DNA from: Candidatus Methylomirabilota bacterium
GTDB lineage: Bacteria; Methylomirabilota; Methylomirabilia; Methylomirabilales; JACPAU01
Length of the DNA: 37,506 nucleotides
Direction: 5' to 3'
Assembly: GCA_022614955.1 (NCBI GenBank)
Contig: JAKEHP010000163.1
Coordinates: 1 to 37,506 of the forward strand
This document shows, piece after piece, positions 1-8,798 of the stretch. A program made the translations under genes and the position numbers. The notes below the pieces were generated by a model. The model was given only the letters and a program-made list of their open reading frames with translations, did not search any database and was not told where the DNA came from. Within the stretch, counting starts at the first letter, position 1. Each line of letters starts with the position of its first letter.

Positions 1-1140
1 CCGGGCGGCGTTCAGGCCGGCCAGGAGGCCGGCGCCGACCGACTCGGTGTATCCCTCGACGCCGATGAGCTGCCCGGCGAAGAGGAGGCCGGGGTCCCCG
101 CGGAACTGGAGCGTCGGCGCGAGGAGCAGGGGACTGGCGATGTAGGTGTTCCGGTGGACGCTCCCGTAGCGCAGGAACTCGGCCTGACCGAGGCCCGGGA
201 TCATCCGGAAGATCCGCTGCTGCTCCCCCCGCCGCATCCGGGTCTGGAACCCGACCAGGCTGTGCATCGCCCCGGCGGCGTGCTCCCGGCGCAGTTGGAC
301 CACGGCGTGGGGGCGCTTGCCGGTCCGCGGATCCGTGAGGCCGACCGGCTTCATCGGGCCGAAGCAGAGGGCCTCCTTCCCCCGGCGGGCCAGCTCCTCG
401 ATGGGGAGGCAGCCCTCGAAGAAGGGGGTCTCCTCGAAGGGGTGCAGGGGGTACAGCTCGGCGGCCCGGAGGGCGTCCCAGAAGGCGGTGTACTCCGCCT
501 CGTTCATGGGACAGTTCAGGTAGTCGTCCCCCCCTCTCCCGTAGCGGGAGGCAGCGAACACCGCCGTCCCGTCCACGGAGTCGGCCGCCACGATGGGAGA
601 TATGGCGTCGTAGAAAAAGAGGCGGGCCCGGGGGGCGGCGGCCGGGGTCAGCCCGGGGCGCCCCCCCGCCTCCCCCAGGAAGCGGGCGAAGAGCGCGCAG
701 AGATCCTCGGCCAGGGCATCGGAGGTGAGGGGGCCGGTGGCCACGATGCAGGGCCGGTCGGGCGGGAGGGCCTTCACCTCTTCCCGGACGATGGTGATGC
801 CGGGATGCCCCGCCAGACGGGCCGTCACCTCGGCGGCGAAGGCCTCCCGGTCCACGGCCAGGGCGGTCCCGGCCGGGACGGCATGCCGCTTCGCCACGTC
901 CAGGATGAAGGAGCCCAGCCGGCCCAGCTCCGCGTTCAGCAGACCACTGGCGGTGGTCAGCTCCAGGGACTTGAGGGAGTTGCTGCAGACCAGCTCGGCC
1001 AGGTGAGAGGTCTTGTGGGCGGGAGTGGGGACGGCCGGCCGCATCTCATAGAGCTGCACCGTCGCGCCAGCTTCGGCGGCCTGCCAGGCCGCCTCTGCCC
1101 CGCTGAGACCACCGCCGATGATTACCACGACGGGGGGCAT
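1..1140 (-). CDS. trmFO: TrmFO, folate/FAD-dependent tRNA (uracil-54-C5) methyltransferase, C-terminus cut by window edge
   Basis: I translated this from the minus strand; the ORF track omits it because it has no stop inside the window. The ATG at 1140 begins [19 protein letters not shown], an FAD-binding Rossmann GxGxxG near residues 8-14. The conserved TrmFO segment LVCSNSLKS (Cys at about 52) follows, then about 380 residues with no stop. The family is usually about 430-450 residues, so the last 50-70 are missing. TrmFO makes ribothymidine at tRNA position 54 using methylenetetrahydrofolate and reduced FAD. It starts 8 bases after the topA stop, without a strong Shine-Dalgarno, and is probably co-transcribed with topA and dprA, a common neighbourhood. 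The plus-strand ORFs here (for example 154-1200) are shadows. GidA is a related flavoprotein, but the CSNSLKS signature favours TrmFO. Confidence 0.95.
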   Translation of the reverse strand, partial: MPPVVVIIGGGLSGAEAAWQAAEAGATVQLYEMRPAVPTPAHKTSHLAELVCSNSLKSLELTTASGLLNAELGRLGSFILDVAKRHAVPAGTALAVDREAFAAEVTARLAGHPGITIVREEVKALPPDRPCIVATGPLTSDALAEDLCALFARFLGEAGGRPGLTPAAAPRARLFFYDAISPIVAADSVDGTAVFAASRYGRGGDDYLNCPMNEAEYTAFWDALRAAELYPLHPFEETPFFEGCLPIEELARRGKEALCFGPMKPVGLTDPRTGKRPHAVVQLRREHAAGAMHSLVGFQTRMRRGEQQRIFRMIPGLGQAEFLRYGSVHRNTYIASPLLLAPTLQFRGDPGLLFAGQLIGVEGYTESVGAGLLAGLNAAR

Positions 1141-1148
1141 AGGAATCT

Positions 1149-3620
1149 TCAGGAAGCGGGGGCCGCCGCCGGTTCCAGTGCACCGGGGATCTTGGTGTAG
1201 TCACAGCCCTCGGCGGCGCACTTCAGCGTCACCTCACCCCCCCGCTTCCGCTTCTCCACCAGGAATTTCGCCCCGCACTGGGGGCAGGGCTCGGGGACAG
1301 GCCGGTCCCACAGGGCAAAGGTGCAGGCCGGGTAGGTGCTGCACCCGTAGAAGGGCTTTCCCCGCTTGGTCCGCTTCTGGGCGAGCGGCGCCCCGCACTG
1401 AGGACAGTCCACGCCAATCGGAAGCGGCTTGATCGCCTTGCACTTCGGGTAGGTGGAGCAGGAGAGGAACCGGCCGTACCGGCCCGTCCGGATCACCATG
1501 GGCGCCCCGCACTTTTCGCAGATCTCGTTCGTCGGCTCCGGGGGCGATGCGGCTGCCCGCTTCCCGCCGTCCACCCGGATCACCGTCCGGCACTCCGGGT
1601 AGCCGGAGCAGGCGAGGAAGGGGCCGTACCGTCCCTTCTTCAGGACCATGGGCCGGCCGCACTTCTCGCAGGACTGCGGCGCCGCCTCGGGGGGAGCCGC
1701 CTCCGCGGTTGCCCCGTCCCCGTTGCCGCGCGGCAGCTCCCGGGTCGCCTTGCACTTGGGGTAGGTGGAGCAGGCCAGGAACTTCCCGAACCGGCCCCAT
1801 TTGATGACCATGGGGGCGGCGCACTTTTCGCACCGCTCCTCCGTTTCCTCCTCCATCGCCTTGATGTTGGCCATGGAGGCCTTCGCCTCCTTCAGCCACT
1901 TGGCGAAGAAGTGGTAGAAGCGGTGCATCTCTTCCAGCCACTCCGCCTTCCCCTCCTCAATCTCATCCAGGCGGCTCTCCATGAGGGCGGTGAACTCGTA
2001 GTCCATGATCCGGGGGAAGGACTTGAGGAGGAGATCCACCACGATCTCCCCCAGCTCCAACGGGACGAACTTCCCCTTCTCCTTCACCACGTAGTCCCGG
2101 TTCTGGATGACGGAGAGGATGGCGGCGTAGGTGCTGGGCCGGCCGATGCCCCGTTCCTCCAGCTCCTTCACCAGGGTCGCCTCGGTGTAGCGGGGCGGGG
2201 GCTGGGTGAAGTGCTGCTCCGGGGACACACTCCGGAGCGCCAGGACCTCCCCCTCCCGCATCGGCGGGAGAGTCAGCTCCGCCGCCTCTGCCGCCTCGCC
2301 GTTGGCGTTCTCCTCCTCCGTCTCGTGGGGCGGACGCTTCGGCACCTCGTCGGTTCCCTCCACGTACAGCCGCATGAACCCCGGGAACCGGATCACCCGC
2401 CCGGTGGCCCGCAGGAGGAACCGTCCCGCCGCGATGTCGGCCGTGGTGACATCGAAAAGCGCCGGCGGCATCTGGGAGGCGACGAACCGGTTCCAGATGA
2501 GGGTGTACAGGCCGAGCTGGTCCCTGGTCAGGGAGGCCCGGACCGCCCCCGGCTCCCGCATGACCGAGGTGGGCCGGATGGCCTCGTGGGCCTCCTGGGC
2601 GCCCCGGACGCTCTTGTAGGCCGGGGGGGTCTCCGGGAGGAAGGCCCCCCCAAACTTCTCGACGATGTAGGCCCGAACTTCCGCCACCGCCTCGGCTGAC
2701 ACCCGGGTGGAGTCGGTCCGCATGTAGGTGATGAGGCCGACGGCCCCCTCCTCCCCCAGCTCGATCCCCTCGTAGAGCTGCTGGGCCACCTGCATCGTCT
2801 TCCGGGCCGTGAACCCCAGCTTCCGAGCCGCCTCCTGCTGCAGCTTGCTGGTGATGAAGGGGGGGACGGGGTGCCGCCTCCGCTCCTTGGTGGCGAGGTG
2901 GGCCACCCGGAAGGTCGCCCGCTCCAGCTCGGCCACGGCGGCGGCCGCCGCCGCCTGGTCCGGGAGCCGGACTTTCTCCCCGTCGGCCTTCAGAAGCCGC
3001 GCCGTAAACTCCGGGGGTTGCCCCGCGGCGAGCCGCGCGTCCACCGTCCAGTATTCGGTGGGGACGAAGGCCCGGACCTCCTTCTCCCGGTCCACGACGA
3101 GGCGCAGCGCCACCGACTGGACCCGGCCCGCCGAGATCCCGCGTCGCACCTTCTCCCACAGGAGGGGGCTGATCTTGTAGCCAACGAGGCGATCCAGGAT
3201 CCGGCGAGCCTGCTGAGCCTCCACCTTCCGGGGATCGATCTTCCCGGGATTGGCGAAGGCCTGTTGCACGGCCCGCTTGGTGATCTCGTTGAAGAGGACC
3301 CGGTGGACCGGCCTGCGCGCCCCCTTGAGTTCCTGGGCCAGGTGCCAGCAGATCGCCTCCCCCTCCCGGTCCGGGTCTGCGGCCAGGAAGACGGCGGCGG
3401 AGGCCTTGGCCGCCTTCTTCAGCTCGGCCACCACCTTCTCCCGGCCCTTGATGACCTCGTACTGGGGTTTGAAGTTATGCTCCACGTCCACCGCCAGCTT
3501 CTTCACCGGCAGGTCGCGGACGTGCCCCAGGGAGGCCTTGACCACATAGTTCCGCCCCAGGAACTTGTTGATGGTCTTCGCCTTGGCCGGTGACTCCACG
3601 ATGACCAGCGACTTGGGCAC
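1149..3620 (-). CDS. topA: DNA topoisomerase I (type IA)
   Basis: TopA relaxes negatively supercoiled DNA through a transient 5'-phosphotyrosine break. Starting at GTG 3620 gives 823 residues beginning [15 protein letters not shown], a TOPRIM start with Glu9, the same number as in E. coli TopA. The TOPRIM acidic motif DPDREGEA is at about 82-89. The catalytic tyrosine lies in [12 protein letters not shown] (about Tyr299; Tyr319 in E. coli). The C-terminal quarter (about 597-823) carries five Cys4-type zinc ribbons, the first four of the CEKC...CSTYPKC type, the last one diverged. The track start at 3677 adds 19 residues outside the family. The GTG is preferred because TTAGAGGAGC lies about 11 bases upstream and the residue numbering fits. 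It is 64 bases downstream of dprA and 8 bases upstream of trmFO. Confidence 0.97.
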   Translation of the reverse strand: MPKSLVIVESPAKAKTINKFLGRNYVVKASLGHVRDLPVKKLAVDVEHNFKPQYEVIKGREKVVAELKKAAKASAAVFLAADPDREGEAICWHLAQELKGARRPVHRVLFNEITKRAVQQAFANPGKIDPRKVEAQQARRILDRLVGYKISPLLWEKVRRGISAGRVQSVALRLVVDREKEVRAFVPTEYWTVDARLAAGQPPEFTARLLKADGEKVRLPDQAAAAAAVAELERATFRVAHLATKERRRHPVPPFITSKLQQEAARKLGFTARKTMQVAQQLYEGIELGEEGAVGLITYMRTDSTRVSAEAVAEVRAYIVEKFGGAFLPETPPAYKSVRGAQEAHEAIRPTSVMREPGAVRASLTRDQLGLYTLIWNRFVASQMPPALFDVTTADIAAGRFLLRATGRVIRFPGFMRLYVEGTDEVPKRPPHETEEENANGEAAEAAELTLPPMREGEVLALRSVSPEQHFTQPPPRYTEATLVKELEERGIGRPSTYAAILSVIQNRDYVVKEKGKFVPLELGEIVVDLLLKSFPRIMDYEFTALMESRLDEIEEGKAEWLEEMHRFYHFFAKWLKEAKASMANIKAMEEETEERCEKCAAPMVIKWGRFGKFLACSTYPKCKATRELPRGNGDGATAEAAPPEAAPQSCEKCGRPMVLKKGRYGPFLACSGYPECRTVIRVDGGKRAAASPPEPTNEICEKCGAPMVIRTGRYGRFLSCSTYPKCKAIKPLPIGVDCPQCGAPLAQKRTKRGKPFYGCSTYPACTFALWDRPVPEPCPQCGAKFLVEKRKRGGEVTLKCAAEGCDYTKIPGALEPAAAPAS

Positions 3621-3630
3621 GGTGTGTCTC

Positions 3631-3637
3631 GCTCCTC
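3631..3637 (-). promoter_or_regulatory. Ribosome binding site of topA
   Basis: On the minus strand this reads GAGGAGC, ten to eleven bases before the GTG at 3620. It decides for the GTG start over the ATG at 3677 used in the ORF track. Confidence 0.6.
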
Positions 3638-3684
3638 TAATGATAGCCCGTGACCGGGTCGCGCCCGGCCATCGCATCCTGATA

Positions 3685-4785
3685 TTATACCCGATCAGCA
3701 GCCCTGACGTAGGTCTGGCCCGGCAGTTGTCGGACGAACCCCGCCATCTCCAGGGCCAGGAGACCGGCCGCCACCCTCCCCGGGGGAAGCGCCGTGCGGG
3801 TCGCTACCGTATCAATGTGGGCCGGCTCGGCAGCCAGCGCCCCCCATACTAGCCGGGCCTCCTCTGGCAGCTCTTCGGGGAGGTCGAGGGGCGGGGCCGC
3901 CGCGGGCCTCACCCAGCCCGGGATCAGCTCCTCCAGCACGTCGGCCCAGTCCTCCGTGAGCTTTGCCCCCGCCTTGATGAGGCGGTTCGCCCCGGCCGAG
4001 GTGGGGGCTGTGACGGGGCCGGGGACAGCGAACACCTCCCGGTTCTGCTCCAGGGCGCAGCGGGCGGTCACGAGAGCCCCGCTCCGCTCCGCCGCCTCCA
4101 CCACAACCACGCCGCGGCAGAGCCCGCTGATGATCCGGTTGCGCCGGGGGAAGTTCACCGGCAGCGGCCGCGTCCCCAGGGGAAACTCGCTCAGGAGCGC
4201 TCCCCGGCGGACCACATTGTCGGCGAGGCCGCCCGACCCGGCGGGATAGGTCACGTCGAGGCCGCACCCCAGGACCCCCACTGTGACCCCTCCGGCGTGC
4301 AGCGCCCCCCGGTGGGCCGCCGCGTCGATCCCCCGGGCAAAGCCGCTCACCACCGCCACGCCGGCCCGGGCTAGGTCGCCGGCCAGCCGCTCCGCCACCA
4401 TCCTGCCATAGGGGGTGGCCTGCCGGGCCCCCACCACCGCGACCGCCATCTCCTCGGGTGAGGAAAGGCTCCCCCGGATGAAGAGGGCCGGGGGAGGATC
4501 CGGGATCTGGCGGAGCAGCGGCGGGTAGGTAGGGTCGGTGAGCGTGACGGCGGAGCACCCGAGGGCATCCAGGCGGCGGAGCTCGCGTCCTACCTCCTCG
4601 GCCAACGCGGGATCGCGGAGGCGCGCGGCCACCTCGCGCGTCACCCCGGGGACGGCGGTCAGGGCTTCGGGCGACGCGGTGCGGAGAGCCCGGGCCTCCC
4701 CGAATCGGGCCAGGAGGCCCGCTGCCCCTGCCGGCGGCAGGCCCGGGAGGAGGGCGAGGGCGACCAGGGCTTCCCGCTCCTCCAC
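3685..4785 (-). CDS. dprA: DprA/Smf DNA-processing protein
   Basis: DprA binds single-stranded DNA entering during transformation and loads RecA. The 366-residue protein has an N-terminal helical HhH-like region (about 8-60), then the DprA Rossmann fold (about 80-290). Hallmarks are VVSGFARGIDAAAHRGAL (about 145-162), GVLGCGLDVTYPAG, SEFPLGTRPLPVNFPRRNR (about 199-217) and SGALVTARCALEQ. A C-terminal winged helix (about 305-360) ends the protein, as in the long DprA form. The start codon is GTG with GGAGGAG five bases upstream. It lies 34 bases after the LysM gene and 64 before topA, the classic dprA-topA pairing. No competence pilus genes are visible, so a role in natural transformation is only a family inference. 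Confidence 0.96.
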   Translation of the reverse strand: MEEREALVALALLPGLPPAGAAGLLARFGEARALRTASPEALTAVPGVTREVAARLRDPALAEEVGRELRRLDALGCSAVTLTDPTYPPLLRQIPDPPPALFIRGSLSSPEEMAVAVVGARQATPYGRMVAERLAGDLARAGVAVVSGFARGIDAAAHRGALHAGGVTVGVLGCGLDVTYPAGSGGLADNVVRRGALLSEFPLGTRPLPVNFPRRNRIISGLCRGVVVVEAAERSGALVTARCALEQNREVFAVPGPVTAPTSAGANRLIKAGAKLTEDWADVLEELIPGWVRPAAAPPLDLPEELPEEARLVWGALAAEPAHIDTVATRTALPPGRVAAGLLALEMAGFVRQLPGQTYVRAADRV

Positions 4786-4819
4786 GCCCGCTCCTCCCCC
4801 CCCGCCGGGGGCGTGCTCC

Positions 4820-6004
4820 TTACGGCATCTTCGCCGCCAGCCGGACGCGATCCCCGATCCGGAGGTCGAGGTCGCTCCGCAGGACCCGCGCCGTGGCGGT
4901 CCGCTCGGTCACCCGGACCACCACCAGCTCCCCCCGCAGGGTGGGGGTCAGGCGGATCGTCCCCCAGCCGCGGGGATCGGCGACGCGCCCGGTCTCCCGG
5001 TGGACCGAGAAGACATCGCCAGGGACAATGCCGGCCTTGAGCCCCAGGTCAATGTAGACCATGTGGAGCTCTCCCACCGAGACGCGGCTCAAGTCCGTGC
5101 GGACGATCATCCCGTCTGCACTGAGGGCGGTCGGAGCCGCCGTACCCAGCGCCGGGATCTCGCTCTCCTGGAACCGAAGGAGCGTATCCCCCGCGGTCAT
5201 GTCCTCACACCCGTAGATGACCTTCGCCCGGATGGACTGGTCCTGGACCTCCGTCACCTGGAGGAGTCCCCGGCCCCGAACGAAGCGTCCCAGGACGCCG
5301 CCGGCCCTGGGATGGGTGACCGGATTTTCCTGGCGGACGACCTGGAGCACCTCCCCCACCTGGACGGAGGTGCCGGAGCGGAGCGTCAGGAAGACCGTAT
5401 CGTGGGGCCCGATGGTGAAGCTATCGCGGAGCGGTCGGAGAATGTTCCCGACGCCCAGGGGCCCCCCCTCGTGGATGAACCCGAGGCAGATGGCCTGCCC
5501 GCGGGTCACGACAGGAATGACCGCCGGCGGGGGCGCGATCGTGGTCGGGGCTGGCTCCGGCTCCTGGGGTGCCACCGCGGGGGCGGCTGGAGCGGCTGGA
5601 GCGGCCGGCTCAGTCGGCGCGGCCGCAATCGGCTCCGGCGGGGCCGCGGGTGGAGCCACCGGTGCGGGGACGACTGCTGCCGGGGCTGCCGGCAGAGCGA
5701 CAGCCTCGGGCGCGGCCGGGACGAAGCCCGGGATGAAGAGGGGATCCCCCGGATAGATCCGATTCGGGTTGACGACGAACTTGTTTCGCTCCCAGATCCT
5801 GGGCCAGAGGAACGGGTTGTGCAGGAACTGACCGGAGAGGGTCCAGAGGTTGTCCCCGGGACGGACGACGTACACCCCCGCCGCCGCCTCGGCACTCGCC
5901 GGCGGCTCGGGGGCCGGGACCTGTTGCCCCTCGGCCTCCGGGCCGGCCAGAGTGAGGGTCAGGGCAGCGAGGAGTACCCCCGCCATCCGCATAGCCTTCC
6001 CCAT
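4820..6004 (-). CDS. Secreted LysM-domain protein
   Basis: The protein has 394 residues. A signal peptide (MGKAMRMAGVLLAALTLTLA, cleavage near residue 24-28) is followed by a LysM module at about 44-93 (YVVRPGDNLWTLSGQFL ... IYPGDPLFIPGF). LysM modules bind N-acetylglucosamine-containing glycans such as peptidoglycan. A Pro/Ala-rich linker (about 96-165) precedes a beta-rich C-terminal region (about 170-394) that I do not recognise. The track start at 6028 is replaced by the ATG at 6004, because GGGGAGGAGGAGC sits just before it and the signal peptide then begins properly. It lies between gmhA (41-base gap) and dprA (34-base gap), so it is probably co-transcribed. It may be an envelope maintenance protein; no catalytic motif is visible. 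Confidence 0.85.
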   Translation of the reverse strand: MGKAMRMAGVLLAALTLTLAGPEAEGQQVPAPEPPASAEAAAGVYVVRPGDNLWTLSGQFLHNPFLWPRIWERNKFVVNPNRIYPGDPLFIPGFVPAAPEAVALPAAPAAVVPAPVAPPAAPPEPIAAAPTEPAAPAAPAAPAVAPQEPEPAPTTIAPPPAVIPVVTRGQAICLGFIHEGGPLGVGNILRPLRDSFTIGPHDTVFLTLRSGTSVQVGEVLQVVRQENPVTHPRAGGVLGRFVRGRGLLQVTEVQDQSIRAKVIYGCEDMTAGDTLLRFQESEIPALGTAAPTALSADGMIVRTDLSRVSVGELHMVYIDLGLKAGIVPGDVFSVHRETGRVADPRGWGTIRLTPTLRGELVVVRVTERTATARVLRSDLDLRIGDRVRLAAKMP

Positions 6005-6010
6005 TGCGAT

Positions 6011-6023
6011 GCTCCTCCTCCCC
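6011..6023 (-). promoter_or_regulatory. Ribosome binding site of the LysM gene
   Basis: Minus-strand GGGGAGGAGGAGC lies six bases before the ATG at 6004. It is a strong Shine-Dalgarno and sets the start eight codons downstream of the ORF-track start. Confidence 0.65.
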
Positions 6024-6045
6024 GCCACCGGACCCGCCCCGCCCC

Positions 6046-6672
6046 TTACGGGCGGCGGCCGGTGGCCCCCGACGTGGTCCCGGGCCTGGTGAAGGCCCGG
6101 TCCACGACCTCGCAGAGAGCGTGGCCGATTGTGATGTGAACCTCCTGGATCCGCGCCGCGGAGCGGGAGGGAACCACCAGAGCCAGGTCCACCAGGGCAG
6201 CCAGGCGGCCGCCATCCCCCCCCGTGAGCCCCACCGTCTTCAGACCGCGGGCCCGGGCAGCCTCCACGCCCCGCAGGACGTTTCGCGACTTCCCCGACGT
6301 GCTGAGCGCGAACACGAGGTCCCCCGGCTTCCCCAAGGCCTCCACCTGTCGCGCGAAGATCTCCCCGAAGTCCCGGTCGTTGCCGATGGCGGTGAGGGCC
6401 GAGGTATCGGTGGTGAGGGCGAGGGCTGGTAGCGGGGCCCGCTCCAGCCGGAACCGGTTCACGAACTCGGCCGCCAGGTGCTGGGCGTCGGCTGCGCTCC
6501 CACCGTTCCCGAAGAACAGAAGCATCGCCCCCCGCCGCAGCGTCTCCACCGTCATCTCGGCCGCCGCCACCAGGCGGGGGAGAGCCTCCGCCGCGAAGGC
6601 GCGCTTCACCGCCGCGCTCTCCTCAAAGCACGCGGCAATGACGGCCGCCTCCTCTCCCGCCGCTCCCCCCAT
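6046..6672 (-). CDS. gmhA: GmhA-type phosphoheptose isomerase (SIS domain)
   Basis: GmhA converts sedoheptulose 7-phosphate to D-glycero-D-manno-heptose 7-phosphate, the first step of the ADP- or GDP-heptose pathways. The single SIS domain (208 residues) shows FFGNGGSAADAQHLAAEF (about 53-70), with Glu69 at the place of the E. coli catalytic Glu. It also has STSGKSRNV (about 124-132), GLTGGDGG and RIQEVHITIGH (about 174-184), which carries the second catalytic His. ATG 6672 follows GGCGGGAGC and lies 16 bases after the small upstream gene. No other heptose gene (hldE, gmhB) is in the window. The replication protein DiaA has the same fold, so function rests on the conserved Glu/His pair. The last dozen residues are a variable tail. 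Confidence 0.85.
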   Translation of the reverse strand: MGGAAGEEAAVIAACFEESAAVKRAFAAEALPRLVAAAEMTVETLRRGAMLLFFGNGGSAADAQHLAAEFVNRFRLERAPLPALALTTDTSALTAIGNDRDFGEIFARQVEALGKPGDLVFALSTSGKSRNVLRGVEAARARGLKTVGLTGGDGGRLAALVDLALVVPSRSAARIQEVHITIGHALCEVVDRAFTRPGTTSGATGRRP

Positions 6673-6688
6673 GCTCCCGCCCCGCGCG

Positions 6689-6928
6689 CTACGCCTCTCG
6701 GAGGATGACCTTCCGCACCTCCACCCGTCCGAGGCCGATTCGCGCCTGCTCCCCCGCTTCTACCAGCGCTTCGGGATCCACCAGGAGCGATGCAACAAAG
6801 ATCGTGGTGTCCTCCGTCCCGTCCCCCCCAGCCTCCAGAGGTTCCTCCCAGACCTCCTGCTCTTCCGGGAAGACGCTCTCGCTTCCCTCCCCGCGGACCA
6901 GCGCCCGGTAGTACTTGATGGCTGCCAT
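6689..6928 (-). CDS. Small acidic protein of unknown function, first gene of the topA operon
   Basis: I do not recognise this family. From ATG 6928 it has 79 residues beginning MAAIKYYRALVRGEGSES. There is an acidic, Glu/Gly-rich middle and an alternating hydrophobic C-terminal stretch (IGLGRVEVRKVILREA) that looks like beta strand. No signal peptide, membrane helix or Cys pair is present. The ATG at 6940 in the track would add four residues (MPKG) but sits directly against AGGAAGG. The downstream ATG has workable spacing from the same motif, so the start is uncertain. It is the first gene after the promoter at 7024-7051 and lies 16 bases before gmhA, which supports a real, expressed gene. 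Confidence 0.6.
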   Translation of the reverse strand: MAAIKYYRALVRGEGSESVFPEEQEVWEEPLEAGGDGTEDTTIFVASLLVDPEALVEAGEQARIGLGRVEVRKVILREA

Positions 6929-7023
6929 GCCTTTCGGCATCCTTCCTGCGCGGTCCCCTGGGGGCCGTCCCCGCGCCCCCTCGCGCGCCGCTCCGCGCTC
7001 AAGCGGGGCGAGGTATGTTGGCC

Positions 7024-7051
7024 ACTATACACACGGGCCGGGTCAAGTCAA
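7024..7051 (-). promoter_or_regulatory. Sigma-70-type promoter for the small gene-gmhA-lysM-dprA-topA-trmFO operon
   Basis: The minus strand reads TTGACT (7051-7046), a 16-base spacer, then TATAGT (7029-7024): five of six consensus bases in each box. Transcription would begin near 7017 and reach the small acidic gene after about 80-90 bases. This is the best promoter match in the window. The gene-free stretch 6941-7149 holds this promoter and a GC-rich leader; I see no convincing terminator for the HAMP-like gene upstream. Confidence 0.75.
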
Positions 7052-7149
7052 GCGCAAAGCCGGCGGATTCCGGTCCGTCCCGCGCGCATCGCTCGGGGAT
7101 CTGTCCGCTGGTCACTCCCGCGGGCCCACGACGCCACGCTGGCCCGGCC

Positions 7150-7743
7150 TCATGCGGTCCCGCGCGCCTCGGCTTCCCGCCGCAGGGCTTCCAGCTCGTC
7201 CCGGACCTGGGCGAGCAGGCGCTCCGCCAGCGGATCCGACCCGCCACACCCCTGGAGGTGCCGCCGGAGGGTCTCCACCCCTTTCGCGGCGTTCTCGCGC
7301 CGCGCCTCAAAACGCGCCCAGCGCTCTTGCAGGCTGGCGCCGAGCTCATTGACGCAGGCCTCCAGTTCCCGAAACCAGTCACGCCGCCTGAGCCGCATGC
7401 GGAGGCCGAACTGCCCGCGCCCGTACGCCCGCAGGGTCTCCTGGAGCCGGAAGAGGGGCCCGGCCGTCCGGTGGGCTCGGAGGACGGCATGGACACCCAC
7501 GAGGAGGGCGATGATGAGGATGCTGGGCCAGACCCGCCCGTGCAGCCGCAGGATCTGCTGCGCGAGCTCGAGCTGCTCCTGAAAGTCCCCGGCGGCGGTG
7601 AATTCCCACTCGAGGGGGAAGAAAATGAGAAATGCGAGGAGCATAGAATAGGCGAGGATATAGATGATGGCGGTAAAGGCGCTCGCCAACTGATAGGTGG
7701 GGTGGATGAGGAAGTTTCGCCGCCGGAACCACCGTCTGGCCAT
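7150..7743 (-). CDS. Two-helix membrane protein with HAMP-like region and coiled coil
   Basis: From ATG 7743 the protein has 197 residues. A basic N-terminus (ARRWFRRRNFLIHPTYQ) precedes a long membrane helix (about 18-43). A roughly 25-residue external loop and a second helix (about 71-89) follow. A HAMP-like linker (about 90-140, FRLQETLRAYGRGQFGLRM) leads into a charged coiled coil to the end. No kinase, methyl-accepting or cyclase output domain follows, so it resembles a sensor without its effector. The ORF-track start at 7842 adds 33 residues of Cys-rich sequence. The ATG at 7743 has GGAG six bases upstream. It lies 111 bases downstream of secF, possibly co-transcribed. Role unknown. Confidence 0.75.
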   Translation of the reverse strand: MARRWFRRRNFLIHPTYQLASAFTAIIYILAYSMLLAFLIFFPLEWEFTAAGDFQEQLELAQQILRLHGRVWPSILIIALLVGVHAVLRAHRTAGPLFRLQETLRAYGRGQFGLRMRLRRRDWFRELEACVNELGASLQERWARFEARRENAAKGVETLRRHLQGCGGSDPLAERLLAQVRDELEALRREAEARGTA

Positions 7744-7854
7744 CTGGGGCTCCACGAAAGTCTCACAACCGACCGCGAATGGGGCGAAACCACTCCGGCC
7801 TGACAAGGGGCAGCAATTCGCATGCCATGGTAACAATATCAAGGAGTTCGGAGG

Positions 7855-8778
7855 TCAGGCCCGGGCGGGGCGGCGCCGTCGGCGATCCGCCGCCAGGCGC
7901 CACTCGTAGACGATGGGACTCGCGACGAACCAGGAGGAGTAGCTCCCCACGATGATGCCGAGGAAGAGGGAGAAGGCGAAATCCCGGAGGACCTCGCCCC
8001 CCACGAGGAGCAGGGCGAGGACGGCCAGCAGCGTGGTGAGGGAGGTCATCAGGGTGCGCGCGAGCACCTGGTTGATGCTGGCATTGATGGTCTGGGCCAG
8101 CGTCTCCCGCCGGCGCGCCCGGAGGTTCTCCCGGATCCGGTCGTAGATGACGACGGTGTCAGTGAGCGAGTAGCCAGCCAGGGTGAGGAGGGCGGTGACC
8201 ACAAGGAGGGTGATCTCCAGGTCCAGCAGGTAGAGCGCGCCCAGGACCGCCAGGACATCGTGGAAGGTGGCGACCGCGGCGGCGATCCCGAACCGGAACT
8301 CGAACCGCCACGCGATGTAGGCGACGATTCCTACCAGCGAGATGAGGATGGCCCAGAGCGCGGCCTTCTGGAGCTCCCGCCCGATGACCGGCCCCACCTC
8401 GTTGGAGCTCTCCAGCTCGAGGGGATTCTGCGGGAAGGCTGTCCGGAGCCCCTCCTCCACCCCCCGGGCGGTCCCGGCTGCCGACTCCCCTTTCGCCTTG
8501 AGGCGGACCAGGACCCGGCGCCCCCCCACGAACTGCTGCAGGTCCGATTCCGTGAGCCCGCCCCGCGACAGGGCCGTCCGGACCTCGCCCAGCTCCACGG
8601 GGTCCCGGAAGCGGACCTGGACCGAGGTCCCCCCGGCAAAGTCGTTCCCCAGGTTGGCCGCGCCCCGCCAGATCTGGACCATGGCCACGGTCCCCAGGAG
8701 AACCAGGGCTCCCGAGACGACGAAGGCCGCCTTGCGTCGGCTGATGAAGTCGATCTTCGTGTTCGTCAGCAGTTCCAT
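7855..8778 (-). CDS. secF: Protein translocase subunit SecF
   Basis: SecF, with SecD, forms an inner-membrane complex that uses the proton gradient to complete protein export through SecYEG. The protein has 307 residues from the ATG at 8778 (MELLTNTKIDFISRRK). It shows TM1 (about 18-36), then NDFAGGTSVQVRF, the SecF motif after TM1. GYSLTDTVVIYDRIRENLRARRR is the conserved fourth/fifth-helix signature and SLTTLLAVLALLLVGGEVL follows. The track start at 8841 overlaps secD and is unlikely. The chosen ATG lies 20 bases after the secD stop, although its Shine-Dalgarno is poor, suggesting coupling to secD translation. Confidence 0.95.
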   Translation of the reverse strand: MELLTNTKIDFISRRKAAFVVSGALVLLGTVAMVQIWRGAANLGNDFAGGTSVQVRFRDPVELGEVRTALSRGGLTESDLQQFVGGRRVLVRLKAKGESAAGTARGVEEGLRTAFPQNPLELESSNEVGPVIGRELQKAALWAILISLVGIVAYIAWRFEFRFGIAAAVATFHDVLAVLGALYLLDLEITLLVVTALLTLAGYSLTDTVVIYDRIRENLRARRRETLAQTINASINQVLARTLMTSLTTLLAVLALLLVGGEVLRDFAFSLFLGIIVGSYSSWFVASPIVYEWRLAADRRRRRPARA

Positions 8779-8798
8779 GCGCTCGACCGACCCGCGGT

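Noticed and set aside
5560-5630. Repeated GGCTGGAGC units in the LysM gene
   Set aside because: They encode the Ala/Pro linker of the protein; simple coding repeats rather than a mobile or regulatory element.
4538-6139. 533-residue plus-strand ORF over dprA and the LysM gene
   Set aside because: Shadow of two genes with clear motifs, signal peptide and ribosome binding sites on the minus strand.
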